From Streptomyces sp. P9-A4 (lineage in GTDB: Bacteria; Actinomycetota; Actinomycetes; Streptomycetales; Streptomycetaceae), in assembly GCF_036634195.1 (NCBI RefSeq), contig NZ_JAZIFY010000001.1, forward strand, positions 4,474,501-4,538,500: DNA of 64,000 nt. Reading direction: 5' to 3'. Within the stretch, counting starts at the first letter, position 1. Every line of letters begins with the position of its first letter. The notes beneath the pieces were generated by a model. That model was not told the origin of the DNA. It worked only from the letters and a program-made list of their open reading frames with translations, and searched no databases. Both the position numbers and the translations under genes were made by a program. Positions 35,365-45,474 of this stretch are shown in pieces.

Positions 35365-36611
35365 GCGGGACGCCCCACCGGGCTCGGATCGAGGACCTGC
35401 TGCGGGAGTACGCGCCGCAGGTCCTCGGCCGGCTCGTCCGCCGGTACGGCGCCTTCGACACGTGCGAGGACGCCGTCCAGGAGGCCCTGATCGACGCCGC
35501 CCGGCAGTGGCCCGAGGAGGGCGTCCCCGACAACCCGCGCGGCTGGCTGGTCACCGTCGCCTCGCGCAGGCTCGTCGACGAGGTGCGCAGCGAGGCCGCG
35601 CGCCGCCGCCGCGAGGACTCCCTCGCCCTCGCCACCCCCGCGTCGGAACTCCTCGCGCACGCCGCCGACGAGGACCCCGGCACCGACCGGGACGACTCCC
35701 TGGCGCTGCTGTTCCTCTGCTGCCACCGGGACCTCTCGCCGCCGAGTCGGATCGCGCTCACCCTGCGCGCGGTCGGCGGTCTCACCACGGCGCAGATCGC
35801 CGCCGCCTTCCTGGTGCCCGAGGCGACCATGGCGCAGCGGATCAGCCGGGCCAAGCAGACGGTCAGGGCGGCGGGCGGTTCGCTCGCGCTGCCCGAGGGG
35901 GAGGAGCGCACGGCCAGGGTCGCCGAGGTGCGCCACGTGCTCTACCTGGTCTTCAACGAGGGGTACACGGCTAGCGGCGGGGACGAGCTGACGGCGCCCG
36001 AGCTGTCCACGGAGGCGATCCGGCTGGCGCGGCTGCTCCACCGGCTGCTGCCCGAGGACACCGAGACGGCGGGGCTGCTGGCCCTGATGCTGCTCACCGA
36101 CGCCCGCCGGCCGGCGCGCACCGGCGCGCACGGCGAGCTGGTGCCGCTCGCGGAGCAGGACCGGGGGCGGTGGGACGCGGGTCTGGTCGCGGAGGGCGTC
36201 GGGCTGATCAGCCGTACGCTGCCGCGCGGCCGGGTCGGCCCGTACCAGCTCCAGGCGGCGATCGCGGCGGTCCACGACGAGGCGGAGTCCGCGGGAGTGA
36301 CCGACTGGGCGCAGATCCTCGCGCTGTACGAGCTCCTGGAGCGGACCGGGCCGAATCCGATGGTCACCCTGAACCGGGCGGTGGCGGTCGCGATGGTCCA
36401 TGGCCCCGGGGCGGGGCTCGCCGTGCTGGACGAGGTGGCGCGGGACAAGCGGCTCGCGCGGCACCACCGGCTGCTCGCGACCCGGGCGCATCTCCTCGAA
36501 CTCCTCGGCGAGGGGGAGGAGGCTGCCGCGGCGTACCGGGAGGCGGCCCGGCGGACGACGAGCGCACCCGAGCGGCGTCATCTCACGGAGCGCGCACGGC
36601 GCTTGGGGTGA
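35361..36611 (+). CDS. ECF42-type RNA polymerase sigma factor with C-terminal extension
   Basis: Extracytoplasmic-function sigma factor of 416 aa. The sigma-2 region is at about 10-75 (VLGRLVRRYGAFDTCEDAVQ...NPRGWLVTVASRRLVDEVRS). The sigma-4 region is at about 115-170 (PSRIALTLRAVGGLTTAQIA...PEATMAQRISRAK). A ~230-residue C-terminal extension follows with TPR-like helices and RHHRLLATRAHLLELLG, close to the conserved C-terminal motif of ECF42. No anti-sigma gene is nearby; in this group the C-terminal domain is thought to control or assist activity. GTG overlaps the DGPF stop. Confidence 0.9.
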   Translation: MSGTPHRARIEDLLREYAPQVLGRLVRRYGAFDTCEDAVQEALIDAARQWPEEGVPDNPRGWLVTVASRRLVDEVRSEAARRRREDSLALATPASELLAHAADEDPGTDRDDSLALLFLCCHRDLSPPSRIALTLRAVGGLTTAQIAAAFLVPEATMAQRISRAKQTVRAAGGSLALPEGEERTARVAEVRHVLYLVFNEGYTASGGDELTAPELSTEAIRLARLLHRLLPEDTETAGLLALMLLTDARRPARTGAHGELVPLAEQDRGRWDAGLVAEGVGLISRTLPRGRVGPYQLQAAIAAVHDEAESAGVTDWAQILALYELLERTGPNPMVTLNRAVAVAMVHGPGAGLAVLDEVARDKRLARHHRLLATRAHLLELLGEGEEAAAAYREAARRTTSAPERRHLTERARRLG

Positions 36612-36677
36612 CGCGGGGGAGGGGGGCGTCCGGGCGAGGCGCGTGCGCCCCGGCGCATGTCCGTACGTGACGTGGGG

Positions 36678-36683
36678 TACAGT
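36678..36683 (+). promoter_or_regulatory. Weak -10 candidate upstream of rpsJ
   Basis: TACAGT in the 445-bp gap 36612-37056, without a convincing -35. The gap otherwise holds a GAAATCC/GGATTTC hairpin (36924-36941) and the shared leader block at 36957-36981. I see no gene in it. The S10 promoter must lie here. Confidence 0.3.
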
Positions 36684-36956
36684 CTTCGACCCCGATTGGC
36701 GGCCGGATGGCCCCGTATGGCAGACTGTCGGGGTTGCTCGGTTGAGTGCCGATGCTGCGCGCCTCCCGTCGGGAGGACCGGAAGCGAGTCCCACAGTACT
36801 CGTCGCTCCTCTGGGGCGGACGTACGGGAATCTTCTGGGAAGCGTCAGCGGGGTGCAGACCAGGCGCCCGGTGGGTGTTCCGCCCCCGGCCTGCGGTTAT
36901 GGCTACCGCGCCCCCTTGGTTGGGAAATCCTCAGGGATTTCTGCGTAGAGGGAGTG

Positions 36957-36981
36957 CGACACGCCCGACCGCGTGGGTCGG
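36957..36981 (+). promoter_or_regulatory. Leader hairpin shared with rpsL
   Basis: CGACACGC then CCGACC-GCGTG-GGTCGG; 24 of 25 bases equal 28279-28303 before rpsL. It ends 75 nt before the rpsJ ATG. Likely a common r-protein leader element. Confidence 0.6.
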
Positions 36982-37056
36982 AGCAGGACAGTGCTTCTCA
37001 GGAAGCGCGGCCGATCGGGTTCCAGAGCGTTACGAGACAAAGGACTACTAGTAGCC

Positions 37057-37365
37057 ATGGCGGGACAGAAGATCCGCATCCGGCTCAAGGCCTACGACCA
37101 CGAGGTCATCGATTCCTCGGCGAAGAAGATCGTCGAGACGGTGACCCGCACTGGTGCGTCGGTCGCGGGCCCGGTGCCGCTGCCCACTGAGAAGAACGTG
37201 TACTGCGTCATCAAGTCGCCGCACAAGTACAAGGACTCGCGCGAGCACTTCGAGATGCGCACGCACAAGCGCCTCATCGACATCCTCGACCCCACGCCGA
37301 AGACGGTTGACTCGCTCATGCGTCTCGACCTCCCGGCGGGCGTTGACATCGAGATCAAGCTCTGA
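37057..37365 (+). CDS. rpsJ: 30S ribosomal protein S10
   Basis: Ribosome head protein and NusE of transcription antitermination complexes; 102 aa. [36 protein letters not shown] and [20 protein letters not shown] are family signatures. ATG at 37057; the leader ends with AAAGGACTACTAGTAGCC. First gene of the S10 operon. Confidence 0.97.
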   Translation: MAGQKIRIRLKAYDHEVIDSSAKKIVETVTRTGASVAGPVPLPTEKNVYCVIKSPHKYKDSREHFEMRTHKRLIDILDPTPKTVDSLMRLDLPAGVDIEIKL

Positions 37366-37376
37366 GGGCGCGCGAG

Positions 37377-38021
37377 ATGGCTAAGAACATCAAGGGCATC
37401 CTGGGCGAGAAGCTCGGCATGACGCAGGTCTGGGACGAGAACAACCGGGTCGTCCCGGTGACCGTCGTCAAGGCCGGCCCCAATGTCGTGACCCAGGTGC
37501 GTACGAACGACGTCGACGGCTACGAGTCGGTCCAGATCGCCTTCGGCGAGATCGACCCGCGCAAGGTGAACAAGCCCCTCAAGGGTCACTTCGCCAAGGC
37601 CGACGTCACCCCGCGCCGCCACCTCGTGGAGCTCCGCACCGCTGACGCCTCCGAGTACACGCTCGGCCAGGAGATCACCGCCGAGCTCTTCGAGGCCGGC
37701 GTGAAGGTCGACGTCACCGCGAAGAGCAAGGGCAAGGGCTTCGCCGGCGTCATGAAGCGCCACAACTTCCGTGGTGGCAAGGCGTCGCACGGTGCCCACC
37801 GCGTGCACCGCAAGCCCGGTTCCATCGGTGGCTGCGCCACCCCGGGCCGTGTCTTCAAGGGCATGAAGATGGCTGGTCGCATGGGCAACGAGCGTGTGAC
37901 CACCCAGAACCTGACCGTCCACGCCGTTGACGCCGAGAAGGGTCTGCTGCTCATCAAGGGCGCCGTCCCCGGCCCCAACGGTGGCCTCGTCCTGGTCCGC
38001 ACCGCGGCCAAGGGGGTTTGA
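37377..38021 (+). CDS. rplC: 50S ribosomal protein L3
   Basis: Early 50S assembly protein reaching towards the peptidyl transferase centre; 214 aa. [20 protein letters not shown] at the start and [20 protein letters not shown] with the [20 protein letters not shown] loop are diagnostic. ATG start, 11 nt after rpsJ; rplD follows after 7 nt. Confidence 0.97.
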   Translation: MAKNIKGILGEKLGMTQVWDENNRVVPVTVVKAGPNVVTQVRTNDVDGYESVQIAFGEIDPRKVNKPLKGHFAKADVTPRRHLVELRTADASEYTLGQEITAELFEAGVKVDVTAKSKGKGFAGVMKRHNFRGGKASHGAHRVHRKPGSIGGCATPGRVFKGMKMAGRMGNERVTTQNLTVHAVDAEKGLLLIKGAVPGPNGGLVLVRTAAKGV

Positions 38022-38028
38022 GGAACCG

Positions 38029-38679
38029 ATGAGCACCATTGACATCCTTTCGCCGGCAGGCGACAAGACCGGGACCGTCGAGCTCCCCGAGGAGATCTTC
38101 GGCGCCAAGGTCAGCGTTCCGCTGATCCACCAGGTCGTCGTCGCGCAGCTGGCCGCGGCCCGTCAGGGCACGCACAAGACCAAGCGTCGTGGCGAGGTCC
38201 GTGGTGGTGGCAAGAAGCCTTACCGCCAGAAGGGCACCGGCCGCGCGCGCCAGGGTTCGACCCGCGCCCCGCAGTTCGCCGGTGGTGGCGTCGTCCACGG
38301 CCCGCAGCCGCGTGACTACTCCCAGCGGACCCCGAAGAAGATGAAGGTCGCCGCCCTCCGCGGTGCCCTGTCGGACCGGGCCACCCACTCCCGCATTCAC
38401 GTCGTCACCGGCGTGGTCGAGGGTGACATCTCCACCAAGGCCGCGAAGACGCTGTTCGGCAAGATCTCGGAGCGCAAGAACCTGCTCCTGGTCGTCGAGC
38501 GCTCCGACGAGGCCGCGTGGCTGTCCGCTCGTAACCTGCCCCAGGTGCACATCCTGGAGCCGGGCCAGCTCAACACGTACGACGTGATCGTCTCCGACGA
38601 CGTGGTCTTCACCAAGGCCGCCCTCGAGTCCTTCGTGTCTGGCCCCCAGACCGCTGAGACCGAAGGGAGCGACGCCTGA
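38029..38679 (+). CDS. rplD: 50S ribosomal protein L4
   Basis: 50S protein with a loop lining the exit tunnel; 216 aa. The extended loop [20 protein letters not shown]...[17 protein letters not shown] is intact, with no changes of the kind that give macrolide resistance by eye. In other bacteria L4 represses the S10 operon. ATG at 38029 with TTGAGGAACC upstream; stop shared with the rplW start (TGATG). Confidence 0.96.
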   Translation: MSTIDILSPAGDKTGTVELPEEIFGAKVSVPLIHQVVVAQLAAARQGTHKTKRRGEVRGGGKKPYRQKGTGRARQGSTRAPQFAGGGVVHGPQPRDYSQRTPKKMKVAALRGALSDRATHSRIHVVTGVVEGDISTKAAKTLFGKISERKNLLLVVERSDEAAWLSARNLPQVHILEPGQLNTYDVIVSDDVVFTKAALESFVSGPQTAETEGSDA

Positions 38680-39002
38680 TGACTGAGGCCGTCGTCACCA
38701 GCAAGACCTTCTCGGACCCGCGCGACATTCTGATCAAGCCGGTCGTTTCGGAGAAGAGCTACGCTCTGCTGGACGAGAACAAGTACACGTTCATCGTCGC
38801 GCCTGGCTCCAACAAGACCCAGATCAAGCAGGCCGTCGAGGCGGTCTTCTCGGTCAAGGTCACCGGGGTCAACACGATCAACCGCCAGGGTAAGCGCAAG
38901 CGCACCAAGGCCGGTTTCGGCAAGCGCAAGGACACCAAGCGCGCCATCGTGACCCTTGCTGAGGGCAACCGTATCGACATCTTCGGCGGTCCGACCGCCT
39001 AA
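38679..39002 (+). CDS. rplW: 50S ribosomal protein L23
   Basis: Tunnel-exit protein that docks trigger factor and SRP; 107 aa. [20 protein letters not shown] and [20 protein letters not shown] are family motifs, followed by the basic loop [23 protein letters not shown] overlaps the rplD stop by one base. Confidence 0.96.
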   Translation: MTEAVVTSKTFSDPRDILIKPVVSEKSYALLDENKYTFIVAPGSNKTQIKQAVEAVFSVKVTGVNTINRQGKRKRTKAGFGKRKDTKRAIVTLAEGNRIDIFGGPTA

Positions 39003-39042
39003 GGGCGGTCTGGATCGTCCGGAATCGGACGAGGACTGAGAA

Positions 39043-39879
39043 ATGGGAATCCGCAAGTACAAGCCGACTACGCCGGGCCGTCGTGGCTCCTCCGTAGCCG
39101 ACTTCGTCGAGATCACGCGGTCCACGCCGGAGAAGTCGCTGGTTCGCCCCCTGCACAGCAAGGGCGGCCGTAACAACACCGGTCGGATCACCGTTCGCCA
39201 CCAGGGTGGTGGACACAAGCGCGCCTACCGTGTGATCGACTTCCGTCGTCACGACAAGGACGGCGTGCCGGCCAAGGTCGCTCACATCGAGTACGACCCC
39301 AACCGCACCGCGCGCATCGCGCTGCTCCACTACGTGGACGGCGAGAAGCGCTACATCATCGCCCCCAAGGGTCTGACGCAGGGTGACCGCGTCGAGAACG
39401 GCCCCGGCGCTGACATCAAGCCCGGCAACAACCTGGCGCTCCGCAACATCCCGGTCGGTACCACGATCCACGCGATCGAGCTCCGTCCCGGTGGCGGCGC
39501 CAAGTTCGCGCGCTCCGCTGGTGCGTCCGTGCAGCTGCTGGCGAAGGAGGGCACGATGGCCCACCTTCGTATGCCGTCCGGTGAGATCCGTCTCGTCGAC
39601 GCCCGCTGCCGCGCCACCATCGGCGAGGTCGGCAACGCCGAGCAGTCGAACATCAACTGGGGCAAGGCCGGCCGTAAGCGCTGGCTGGGCGTTCGCCCGA
39701 CCGTTCGCGGTGTGGCGATGAACCCGGTGGACCACCCGCACGGTGGTGGTGAGGGTAAGACCTCCGGTGGTCGTCACCCGGTCTCCCCGTGGGGTCAGAA
39801 GGAGGGTCGTACTCGCTCGCCGAAGAAGGCTTCGAGCAAGTACATCGTCCGCCGCCGCAAGACGAACAAGAAGCGCTAG
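39043..39879 (+). CDS. rplB: 50S ribosomal protein L2
   Basis: Core 50S protein needed for subunit joining and peptidyl transfer; 278 aa. [40 protein letters not shown] and the near-centre loop [20 protein letters not shown], with the conserved His, are present. ATG after GAGGACTGAGAA. Confidence 0.97.
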   Translation: MGIRKYKPTTPGRRGSSVADFVEITRSTPEKSLVRPLHSKGGRNNTGRITVRHQGGGHKRAYRVIDFRRHDKDGVPAKVAHIEYDPNRTARIALLHYVDGEKRYIIAPKGLTQGDRVENGPGADIKPGNNLALRNIPVGTTIHAIELRPGGGAKFARSAGASVQLLAKEGTMAHLRMPSGEIRLVDARCRATIGEVGNAEQSNINWGKAGRKRWLGVRPTVRGVAMNPVDHPHGGGEGKTSGGRHPVSPWGQKEGRTRSPKKASSKYIVRRRKTNKKR

Positions 39880-39891
39880 GAGCGGGTTTAG

Positions 39892-40173
39892 ATGCCGCGC
39901 AGTCTCAAGAAGGGACCCTTCGTCGACGGACACCTCGTAAAGAAGGTGGACGTACAGAACGAAGCCGGTACCAAGAACGTCATCAAGACCTGGTCCCGTC
40001 GCTCGATGATCATCCCGGCCATGCTCGGCCACACGATCGCGGTGCACAACGGCAAGACCCACATTCCGGTGTTTGTCACCGAGTCGATGGTCGGCCACAA
40101 GCTCGGCGAGTTCTCGCCGACGCGCACCTTCCGGGGTCACGTGAAGGACGACCGGAAGTCGAAGCGCCGCTAG
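39892..40173 (+). CDS. rpsS: 30S ribosomal protein S19
   Basis: Head protein contacting S13 and the A-site finger; 93 aa. [40 protein letters not shown] and [20 protein letters not shown] are diagnostic. ATG after AGGAGCGGG. Confidence 0.97.
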   Translation: MPRSLKKGPFVDGHLVKKVDVQNEAGTKNVIKTWSRRSMIIPAMLGHTIAVHNGKTHIPVFVTESMVGHKLGEFSPTRTFRGHVKDDRKSKRR

Positions 40174-40215
40174 TAGCGGGGTGGAATGACCATGACAGAC
40201 ACTGGAAGGACAACC

Positions 40216-40563
40216 ATGGAAGCCAGGGCCCAGGCGCGGTACATCCGCGTTACGCCCATGAAGGCCCGCCGCGTGGTGGACCTTATCCGTGGCATGGATG
40301 CCACGGAGGCTCAGGCGGTCCTGCGTTTCGCCCCGCAGGCCGCGAGCGTGCCGGTCGGCAAGGTGCTTGACAGCGCCATTGCCAACGCCGCGCACAACTA
40401 CGACCACAGTGACGCCTCTTCGCTGGTCATCAGCGAGGCGTACGTGGATGAGGGCCCGACCCTGAAGCGGTTCCGTCCGCGTGCTCAGGGCCGTGCCTAC
40501 CGGATCCGTAAGCGGACCAGCCACATCACCGTGGTCGTCAGCAGCAAGGAAGGAACCCGGTAA
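40216..40563 (+). CDS. rplV: 50S ribosomal protein L22
   Basis: Tunnel protein with a long beta-hairpin; 115 aa from the ATG at 40216, which has GGAAGGA 5 nt upstream. An in-frame ATG ten codons earlier lacks a good site. [33 protein letters not shown] and [20 protein letters not shown] (hairpin region) identify it. Stop overlaps the rpsC ATG (TAATG). Confidence 0.95.
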   Translation: MEARAQARYIRVTPMKARRVVDLIRGMDATEAQAVLRFAPQAASVPVGKVLDSAIANAAHNYDHSDASSLVISEAYVDEGPTLKRFRPRAQGRAYRIRKRTSHITVVVSSKEGTR

Positions 40564-41411
40564 TGGGCCAGAAGGTTAACCCGCATGGGTTCCGGCTCGG
40601 CATCACCACGGACTTCAAGTCCCGTTGGTACGCCGACAAGCTGTACAAGGACTACGTCAAGGAAGACGTCGCCATCCGTCGGATGATGACGTCCGGCATG
40701 GAGCGCGCCGGCATCTCGAAGGTTGAGATCGAGCGCACCCGTGACCGCGTGCGGGTGGACATCCACACCGCGCGTCCCGGCATCGTCATCGGCCGCCGTG
40801 GCGCCGAGGCCGACCGCATCCGCGGCGACCTCGAGAAGCTCACGGGCAAGCAGGTCCAGCTGAACATCCTCGAGGTCAAGAACCCCGAGATGGACGCTCA
40901 GCTGGTTGCTCAGGCCGTTGCCGAGCAGCTCTCCTCCCGCGTCTCCTTCCGTCGCGCCATGCGTAAGAGCATGCAGGGCACGATGAAGGCCGGCGCCAAG
41001 GGCATCAAGATCCAGTGCGGCGGTCGTCTCGGCGGCGCCGAGATGTCCCGCTCGGAGTTCTACCGCGAGGGCCGTGTGCCCCTGCACACGCTCCGCGCGA
41101 ACGTCGACTACGGCTTCTTCGAGGCCAAGACCACCTTCGGTCGCATCGGCGTGAAGGTCTGGATCTACAAGGGCGACGTCAAGAACATCGCCGAGGTCCG
41201 CGCCGAGAACGCTGCGGCCCGTGCGGGTAACCGCCCGGCCCGTGGCGCCGGCGCTGGCGACCGTCCCGCCGGCCGTGGTGGCCGCGGTGGCGAGCGTGGC
41301 GGCCGCGGCCGCAAGCCGCAGCAGCAGTCCGCGCCGGCTGCCGAGGCCCCCAAGGCCGAGGCTCCCGCCGCCGCTGCCGCTCCGGCTGAGAGCACCGGAA
41401 CGGAGGCCTGA
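40563..41411 (+). CDS. rpsC: 30S ribosomal protein S3
   Basis: mRNA-entry helicase-like protein; 282 aa, about 50 longer than E. coli S3. [20 protein letters not shown], the KH-domain GXXG region [20 protein letters not shown] and [11 protein letters not shown] are typical. The extra C-terminal tail is Gly/Arg-rich ([13 protein letters not shown]) then Ala/Pro-rich, low complexity, as in other actinobacteria. Confidence 0.96.
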   Translation: MGQKVNPHGFRLGITTDFKSRWYADKLYKDYVKEDVAIRRMMTSGMERAGISKVEIERTRDRVRVDIHTARPGIVIGRRGAEADRIRGDLEKLTGKQVQLNILEVKNPEMDAQLVAQAVAEQLSSRVSFRRAMRKSMQGTMKAGAKGIKIQCGGRLGGAEMSRSEFYREGRVPLHTLRANVDYGFFEAKTTFGRIGVKVWIYKGDVKNIAEVRAENAAARAGNRPARGAGAGDRPAGRGGRGGERGGRGRKPQQQSAPAAEAPKAEAPAAAAAPAESTGTEA

Positions 41412-41416
41412 CCGAA

Positions 41417-41836
41417 ATGCTGATCCCCCGTAGGGTCAAGCACCGCAAGCAGCACCACCCCAAGCGCTCGGGTATGAGCAAGGGTGGTACGCAGGTTGCG
41501 TTCGGCGAGTACGGCATTCAGGCCCTCACGCCGGCGTACGTGACCAACCGCCAGATCGAGGCGGCTCGTATCGCGATGACCCGCCACATCAAGCGTGGCG
41601 GCAAGGTCTGGATCAACATCTACCCGGACCGCCCGCTGACGAAGAAGCCCGCCGAGACCCGCATGGGTTCCGGTAAGGGTTCTCCGGAGTGGTGGATCGC
41701 GAACGTCAAGCCGGGTCGGGTGATGTTCGAACTGTCCTACCCGAACGAGAAGATCGCGCGCGAGGCCCTGACCCGTGCGGCCCACAAGCTGCCGATGAAG
41801 TGCAAGATCGTGAAGCGCGAAGCAGGTGAGCTGTGA
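41417..41836 (+). CDS. rplP: 50S ribosomal protein L16
   Basis: Protein near the A-site tRNA elbow; 139 aa. [20 protein letters not shown], the conserved Arg region [20 protein letters not shown] (contains the hydroxylated Arg in some species) and [17 protein letters not shown] identify it. ATG 5 nt after rpsC. Confidence 0.97.
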   Translation: MLIPRRVKHRKQHHPKRSGMSKGGTQVAFGEYGIQALTPAYVTNRQIEAARIAMTRHIKRGGKVWINIYPDRPLTKKPAETRMGSGKGSPEWWIANVKPGRVMFELSYPNEKIAREALTRAAHKLPMKCKIVKREAGEL

Positions 41837-42060
41837 TGTCGGCCGGTACCAAGGCGTCCGAGCTGCGCGAGCTGGGCAACGAGGAGCTTCTCAACAAGCT
41901 CCGCGAGGCCAAGGAAGAGCTGTTCAACCTCCGCTTCCAGGCGGCGACGGGCCAGCTCGAGAACCACGGCCGGCTCAAGTCCGTCCGTAAGGACATCGCC
42001 CGGATCTACACCCTGATGCGCGAGCGCGAGCTCGGCATCGAGACGGTGGAGAACGTCTGA
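41836..42060 (+). CDS. rpmC: 50S ribosomal protein L29
   Basis: Small tunnel-exit protein; 74 aa, helical hairpin with [20 protein letters not shown] and [23 protein letters not shown] at 41836 overlaps the rplP stop (TGATG); a GTG one codon earlier is also in frame. Stop overlaps the rpsQ ATG the same way. Confidence 0.96.
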   Translation: MSAGTKASELRELGNEELLNKLREAKEELFNLRFQAATGQLENHGRLKSVRKDIARIYTLMRERELGIETVENV

Positions 42061-42341
42061 TGAGCGAGAGCAACGTGACTGAGAAGACCGAGCGCAACGC
42101 TCGCAAGGTCCGCGAGGGCCTGGTCGTCAGCGACAAGATGGACAAGACCGTCGTCGTCGCTGTCGAGGACCGCGTCAAGCACGCGCTGTACGGCAAGGTC
42201 ATCCGCCGTACGAACAAGCTCAAGGCTCACGACGAGCAGAACGCTGCCGGCATCGGTGACCGCGTCCTCCTGATGGAGACCCGGAAGCTGTCGTCGACGA
42301 AGCACTGGCGCGTCGTCGAGATCCTCGAGAAGGCCAAGTAA
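42060..42341 (+). CDS. rpsQ: 30S ribosomal protein S17
   Basis: Early 16S-binding OB-fold protein; 93 aa. [20 protein letters not shown] and [20 protein letters not shown] are diagnostic. N-terminus [14 protein letters not shown] is a short polar extension. Last gene of the S10 group; a stable hairpin precedes rplN. Confidence 0.97.
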   Translation: MSESNVTEKTERNARKVREGLVVSDKMDKTVVVAVEDRVKHALYGKVIRRTNKLKAHDEQNAAGIGDRVLLMETRKLSSTKHWRVVEILEKAK

Positions 42342-42381
42342 TTCTTGAAGGGGTAACCCTTCGAGTTCGTTCCGCCAGGCT

Positions 42382-42418
42382 CGGTGGGGTCGCGCTGACC
42401 GCTAGCGCGACCCCGCCG
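42382..42418 (+). terminator. Hairpin at the S10-spc operon boundary
   Basis: A 15-bp stem with one wobble (arms CGGTGGGGTCGCGCT and AGCGCGACCCCGCCG) and a 7-nt loop in the 106-bp gap between rpsQ and rplN. No T-tract. It may lower read-through or mark an mRNA processing site. Confidence 0.55.
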
Positions 42419-42447
42419 GGAACCGGCAGACAAATCAGGAGATAGAC

Positions 42448-42816
42448 GTGATCCAGCAGGAGTCGCGACTGCGTGTCGCCGACAACACTGGTGCCAAGGA
42501 GATCCTTTGCATCCGTGTTCTCGGTGGCTCGGGTCGCCGCTACGCGGGCATCGGTGACGTCATCGTCGCCACCGTCAAGGACGCGATCCCCGGTGGCAAC
42601 GTGAAGAAGGGTGACGTCGTCAAGGCGGTCATCGTTCGCACCGTCAAGGAGCGCCGCCGCCAGGACGGCTCGTACATCCGCTTCGACGAGAACGCCGCTG
42701 TCATTCTCAAGAACGACGGCGACCCTCGTGGCACCCGTATCTTCGGCCCGGTCGGCCGTGAGCTGCGCGAGAAGAAGTTCATGAAGATCATCTCGCTCGC
42801 GCCGGAGGTGCTGTAA
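42448..42816 (+). CDS. rplN: 50S ribosomal protein L14
   Basis: Inter-subunit bridge protein; 122 aa. The start [20 protein letters not shown] and [20 protein letters not shown] identify it. GTG start after AGGAGATAG. First gene of the spc group; rplX follows after 2 nt. Confidence 0.97.
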   Translation: MIQQESRLRVADNTGAKEILCIRVLGGSGRRYAGIGDVIVATVKDAIPGGNVKKGDVVKAVIVRTVKERRRQDGSYIRFDENAAVILKNDGDPRGTRIFGPVGRELREKKFMKIISLAPEVL

Positions 42817-42818
42817 GC

Positions 42819-43130
42819 ATGAAGATCAAGAAGGGCGACCTGGTCCAGGTCATCACCGGTAAGGACAAGGGCAAGCAGGGCAAGGTCATCACGGCCTTCC
42901 CCCGTGACAACCGCGTCCTCGTCGAGGGTGTCAACCGGGTCAAGAAGCACACCAAGGCCGGCCCGTCGCAGGCCGGTGGCATCGTCACGACCGAGGCTCC
43001 GGTCCACGTCTCCAACGTCCAGCTGGTCGTGGAGAAGGACGGCAAGAAGGTCGTCACGCGTGTCGGATACCGCTTCGACGACGAGGGCAACAAGATCCGC
43101 GTTGCCAAGCGGACGGGTGAGGACATCTGA
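42819..43130 (+). CDS. rplX: 50S ribosomal protein L24
   Basis: Assembly-initiator protein with a KOW motif ([20 protein letters not shown]); 103 aa. [20 protein letters not shown] follows. Its stop overlaps the rplE ATG (TGATG). Confidence 0.97.
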   Translation: MKIKKGDLVQVITGKDKGKQGKVITAFPRDNRVLVEGVNRVKKHTKAGPSQAGGIVTTEAPVHVSNVQLVVEKDGKKVVTRVGYRFDDEGNKIRVAKRTGEDI

Positions 43131-43684
43131 TGGCTACCACCACTCCGCGTCTCAAGACGAAGTACCGCGAGGAGATCGCGGGCAAGCTGCGTGAGGAGTT
43201 CTCCTACGAGAACGTCATGCAGGTTCCCGGCCTCGTGAAGATCGTGGTGAACATGGGTGTCGGCGACGCCGCCCGTGACTCGAAGCTCATGGACGGTGCC
43301 GTCCGTGACCTGACCACGATCACCGGTCAGAAGCCGGCCGTCACCAAGGCTCGCAAGTCCATCGCGCAGTTCAAGCTGCGTGAGGGCCAGCCGATCGGTG
43401 CGCACGTCACCCTCCGTGGCGACCGCATGTGGGAGTTCCTGGACCGCACCCTGTCGCTCGCGCTTCCGCGCATCCGCGACTTCCGTGGTCTGTCCCCCAA
43501 GCAGTTCGACGGGCGTGGCAACTACACCTTCGGTCTCACGGAGCAGGTCATGTTCCACGAGATCGACCAGGACAAGATCGACCGTGTCCGGGGTATGGAC
43601 ATCACCGTGGTGACCACGGCGACCAATGACGACGAGGGCCGTGCCCTTCTGCGTCACCTCGGCTTCCCGTTCAAGGAGGCGTAA
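43130..43684 (+). CDS. rplE: 50S ribosomal protein L5
   Basis: 5S rRNA-binding protein; 184 aa. [60 protein letters not shown] and [20 protein letters not shown] are family blocks. ATG overlaps the rplX stop. Confidence 0.97.
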   Translation: MATTTPRLKTKYREEIAGKLREEFSYENVMQVPGLVKIVVNMGVGDAARDSKLMDGAVRDLTTITGQKPAVTKARKSIAQFKLREGQPIGAHVTLRGDRMWEFLDRTLSLALPRIRDFRGLSPKQFDGRGNYTFGLTEQVMFHEIDQDKIDRVRGMDITVVTTATNDDEGRALLRHLGFPFKEA

Positions 43685-43689
43685 GCGAG

Positions 43690-43875
43690 ATGGCGAAGAA
43701 GGCTCTCATCGCGAAGGCTGCCCGTAAGCCTAAGTTCGGCGTGCGTGGCTACACGCGCTGCCAGCGTTGTGGTCGTCCCCACTCCGTGTACCGCAAGTTC
43801 GGCCTGTGCCGCGTGTGCCTCCGTGAGATGGCTCACCGTGGCGAGCTGCCGGGCGTGACCAAGAGCTCCTGGTAA
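43690..43875 (+). CDS. rpsN: 30S ribosomal protein S14, zinc-binding type
   Basis: Short (61 aa) S14 with zinc ligands C24, C27, C40 and C43, the C+ form also called rps[21 protein letters not shown] leads into LCRVCLREM. Streptomycetes usually also encode a zinc-free S14 under Zur control elsewhere. ATG 5 nt after rplE. Confidence 0.97.
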   Translation: MAKKALIAKAARKPKFGVRGYTRCQRCGRPHSVYRKFGLCRVCLREMAHRGELPGVTKSSW

Positions 43876-43919
43876 TCCCTTAGTTGGGATGACCGGAGTC
43901 TCTCGGTAAGCATTGGGTT

Positions 43920-43970
43920 GGCGGACGCCCGAGCCTCCATGGCTTAGGCTAGGAGGGTTGGGCGTCCGCC
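43920..43970 (+). other. Large hairpin in the rpsN-rpsH gap
   Basis: Perfect 11-bp outer arms (GGCGGACGCCC and complement) plus an inner CCTCC/GGAGG stem, in a 206-bp gap in the middle of the spc operon. No T-tract. It may be a leader target for S8 or an mRNA processing site; this is inference from position only. Confidence 0.55.
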
Positions 43971-44081
43971 GCCCTTACGACTTACTACGCCGTAGGTCCC
44001 CGCGCCGCACCCGTCCCGCCCCTGTGTGGGGAGAGGGATGGCGCACCGGAAACCACGGCGAGAGAGGCCGAAGGCCACTTC

Positions 44082-44480
44082 ATGACCATGACTGATCCGA
44101 TCGCGGACATGCTGACTCGTCTGCGTAACGCGAACTCGGCATACCACGACACCGTGTCGATGCCGCACAGCAAGATCAAGTCTCACATCGCGGAAATCCT
44201 CCAGCAGGAGGGCTTCATCACGGGCTGGAAGGTCGAGGACGCCGAGGTCGGCAAGAACCTCGTCCTCGAGCTCAAGTTCGGTCCGAACCGTGAGCGCTCC
44301 ATCGCGGGCATCAAGCGGATCTCGAAGCCCGGTCTCCGGGTTTACGCGAAGTCCACCAACCTGCCGAAGGTTCTCGGCGGCCTGGGCGTGGCGGTTATCT
44401 CCACGTCCCACGGTCTCCTGACCGGCCAGCAGGCAGGCAAGAAGGGCGTAGGTGGGGAAGTCCTCGCCTACGTCTGGTAG
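44082..44480 (+). CDS. rpsH: 30S ribosomal protein S8
   Basis: Central-domain 16S-binding protein; in E. coli the repressor of the spc operon. It is 132 aa. [20 protein letters not shown], the GISTS-like block [16 protein letters not shown] and the C-terminal GGEVLAYVW are typical. ATG at 44082, with a second ATG two codons on. Confidence 0.97.
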   Translation: MTMTDPIADMLTRLRNANSAYHDTVSMPHSKIKSHIAEILQQEGFITGWKVEDAEVGKNLVLELKFGPNRERSIAGIKRISKPGLRVYAKSTNLPKVLGGLGVAVISTSHGLLTGQQAGKKGVGGEVLAYVW

Positions 44481-44501
44481 TCGGGAACGGAGGAATAGCT
44501 A

Positions 44502-45041
44502 ATGTCGCGTATTGGCAAGCTGCCTATCCAGGTTCCCGCCGGCGTGGACGTCACCATCGAGGGCCGCACGGTCACGGTGAAGGGTTCCAAGGGCACCCTG
44601 AACCACACCGTCGCCGCTCCGATCGAGATCGTTAAGGGCGAGGACGGCGTTCTCAACGTCACCCGCCCGAACGACGAGCGTCAGAACAAGGCCCTTCACG
44701 GCCTGTCCCGCACGCTGGTGGCCAACATGATCACCGGTGTGACCCAGGGTTACGTGAAGGCGCTCGAGATCAGCGGTGTCGGTTACCGCGTGGCCGCGAA
44801 GGGCTCCAACCTGGAGTTCCAGCTCGGCTACAGCCACCCGATCCTGATCGAGGCGCCCGAGGGCATCTCGTTCAAGGTCGAGTCGCCGACCAAGTTCTCG
44901 GTCGAGGGCATCGACAAGCAGAAGGTCGGCGAGGTTGCGGCGAACATCCGCAAGCTGCGCAAGCCCGACCCGTACAAGGCCAAGGGCGTCAAGTACGCCG
45001 GCGAGGTCATCCGCCGCAAGGTCGGAAAGGCTGGTAAGTAA
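44502..45041 (+). CDS. rplF: 50S ribosomal protein L6
   Basis: Protein near the GTPase centre; 179 aa, two related domains. [20 protein letters not shown] at the start, [20 protein letters not shown] in the middle and the signature region [20 protein letters not shown] near the end. ATG after GGAGGAATAGCTA. Confidence 0.97.
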   Translation: MSRIGKLPIQVPAGVDVTIEGRTVTVKGSKGTLNHTVAAPIEIVKGEDGVLNVTRPNDERQNKALHGLSRTLVANMITGVTQGYVKALEISGVGYRVAAKGSNLEFQLGYSHPILIEAPEGISFKVESPTKFSVEGIDKQKVGEVAANIRKLRKPDPYKAKGVKYAGEVIRRKVGKAGK

Positions 45042-45044
45042 GCC

Positions 45045-45428
45045 ATGGCATACGGTGTGAAGATCGCCAAGGGCGACGCTTACAAGCGTGCCGCCAAGGC
45101 TCGCCGCCACATCCGCATCCGCAAGAACGTGTCGGGTACGGCGGAGCGTCCGCGCCTCGTCGTGACGCGTTCGAACCGCGGTATCACCGCTCAGGTCATC
45201 GACGACCTCAAGGGTCACACCCTTGCGTCGGCGTCGAACCTGGACGCGTCGATCCGTGGTGGCGAGGGTGACAAGTCCGCGCAGGCCCAGCAGGTCGGCG
45301 CTCTCGTCGCCGAGCGCGCCAAGGCCGCCGGCGTCGAGGCTGTCGTGTTCGACCGTGGTGGCAACAGGTACGCCGGGCGCATTGCCGCTCTGGCTGACGC
45401 CGCCCGCGAAGCCGGGCTGAAGTTCTAA
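45045..45428 (+). CDS. rplR: 50S ribosomal protein L18
   Basis: 5S rRNA-binding protein; 127 aa. [20 protein letters not shown] and [20 protein letters not shown] are typical, with the C-terminal [23 protein letters not shown] 3 nt after rplF. Confidence 0.97.
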   Translation: MAYGVKIAKGDAYKRAAKARRHIRIRKNVSGTAERPRLVVTRSNRGITAQVIDDLKGHTLASASNLDASIRGGEGDKSAQAQQVGALVAERAKAAGVEAVVFDRGGNRYAGRIAALADAAREAGLKF

Positions 45429-45474
45429 GCCCCGGTTCCGGGACTAACGGACGTAACAGAGAGAGGTAAATCCA

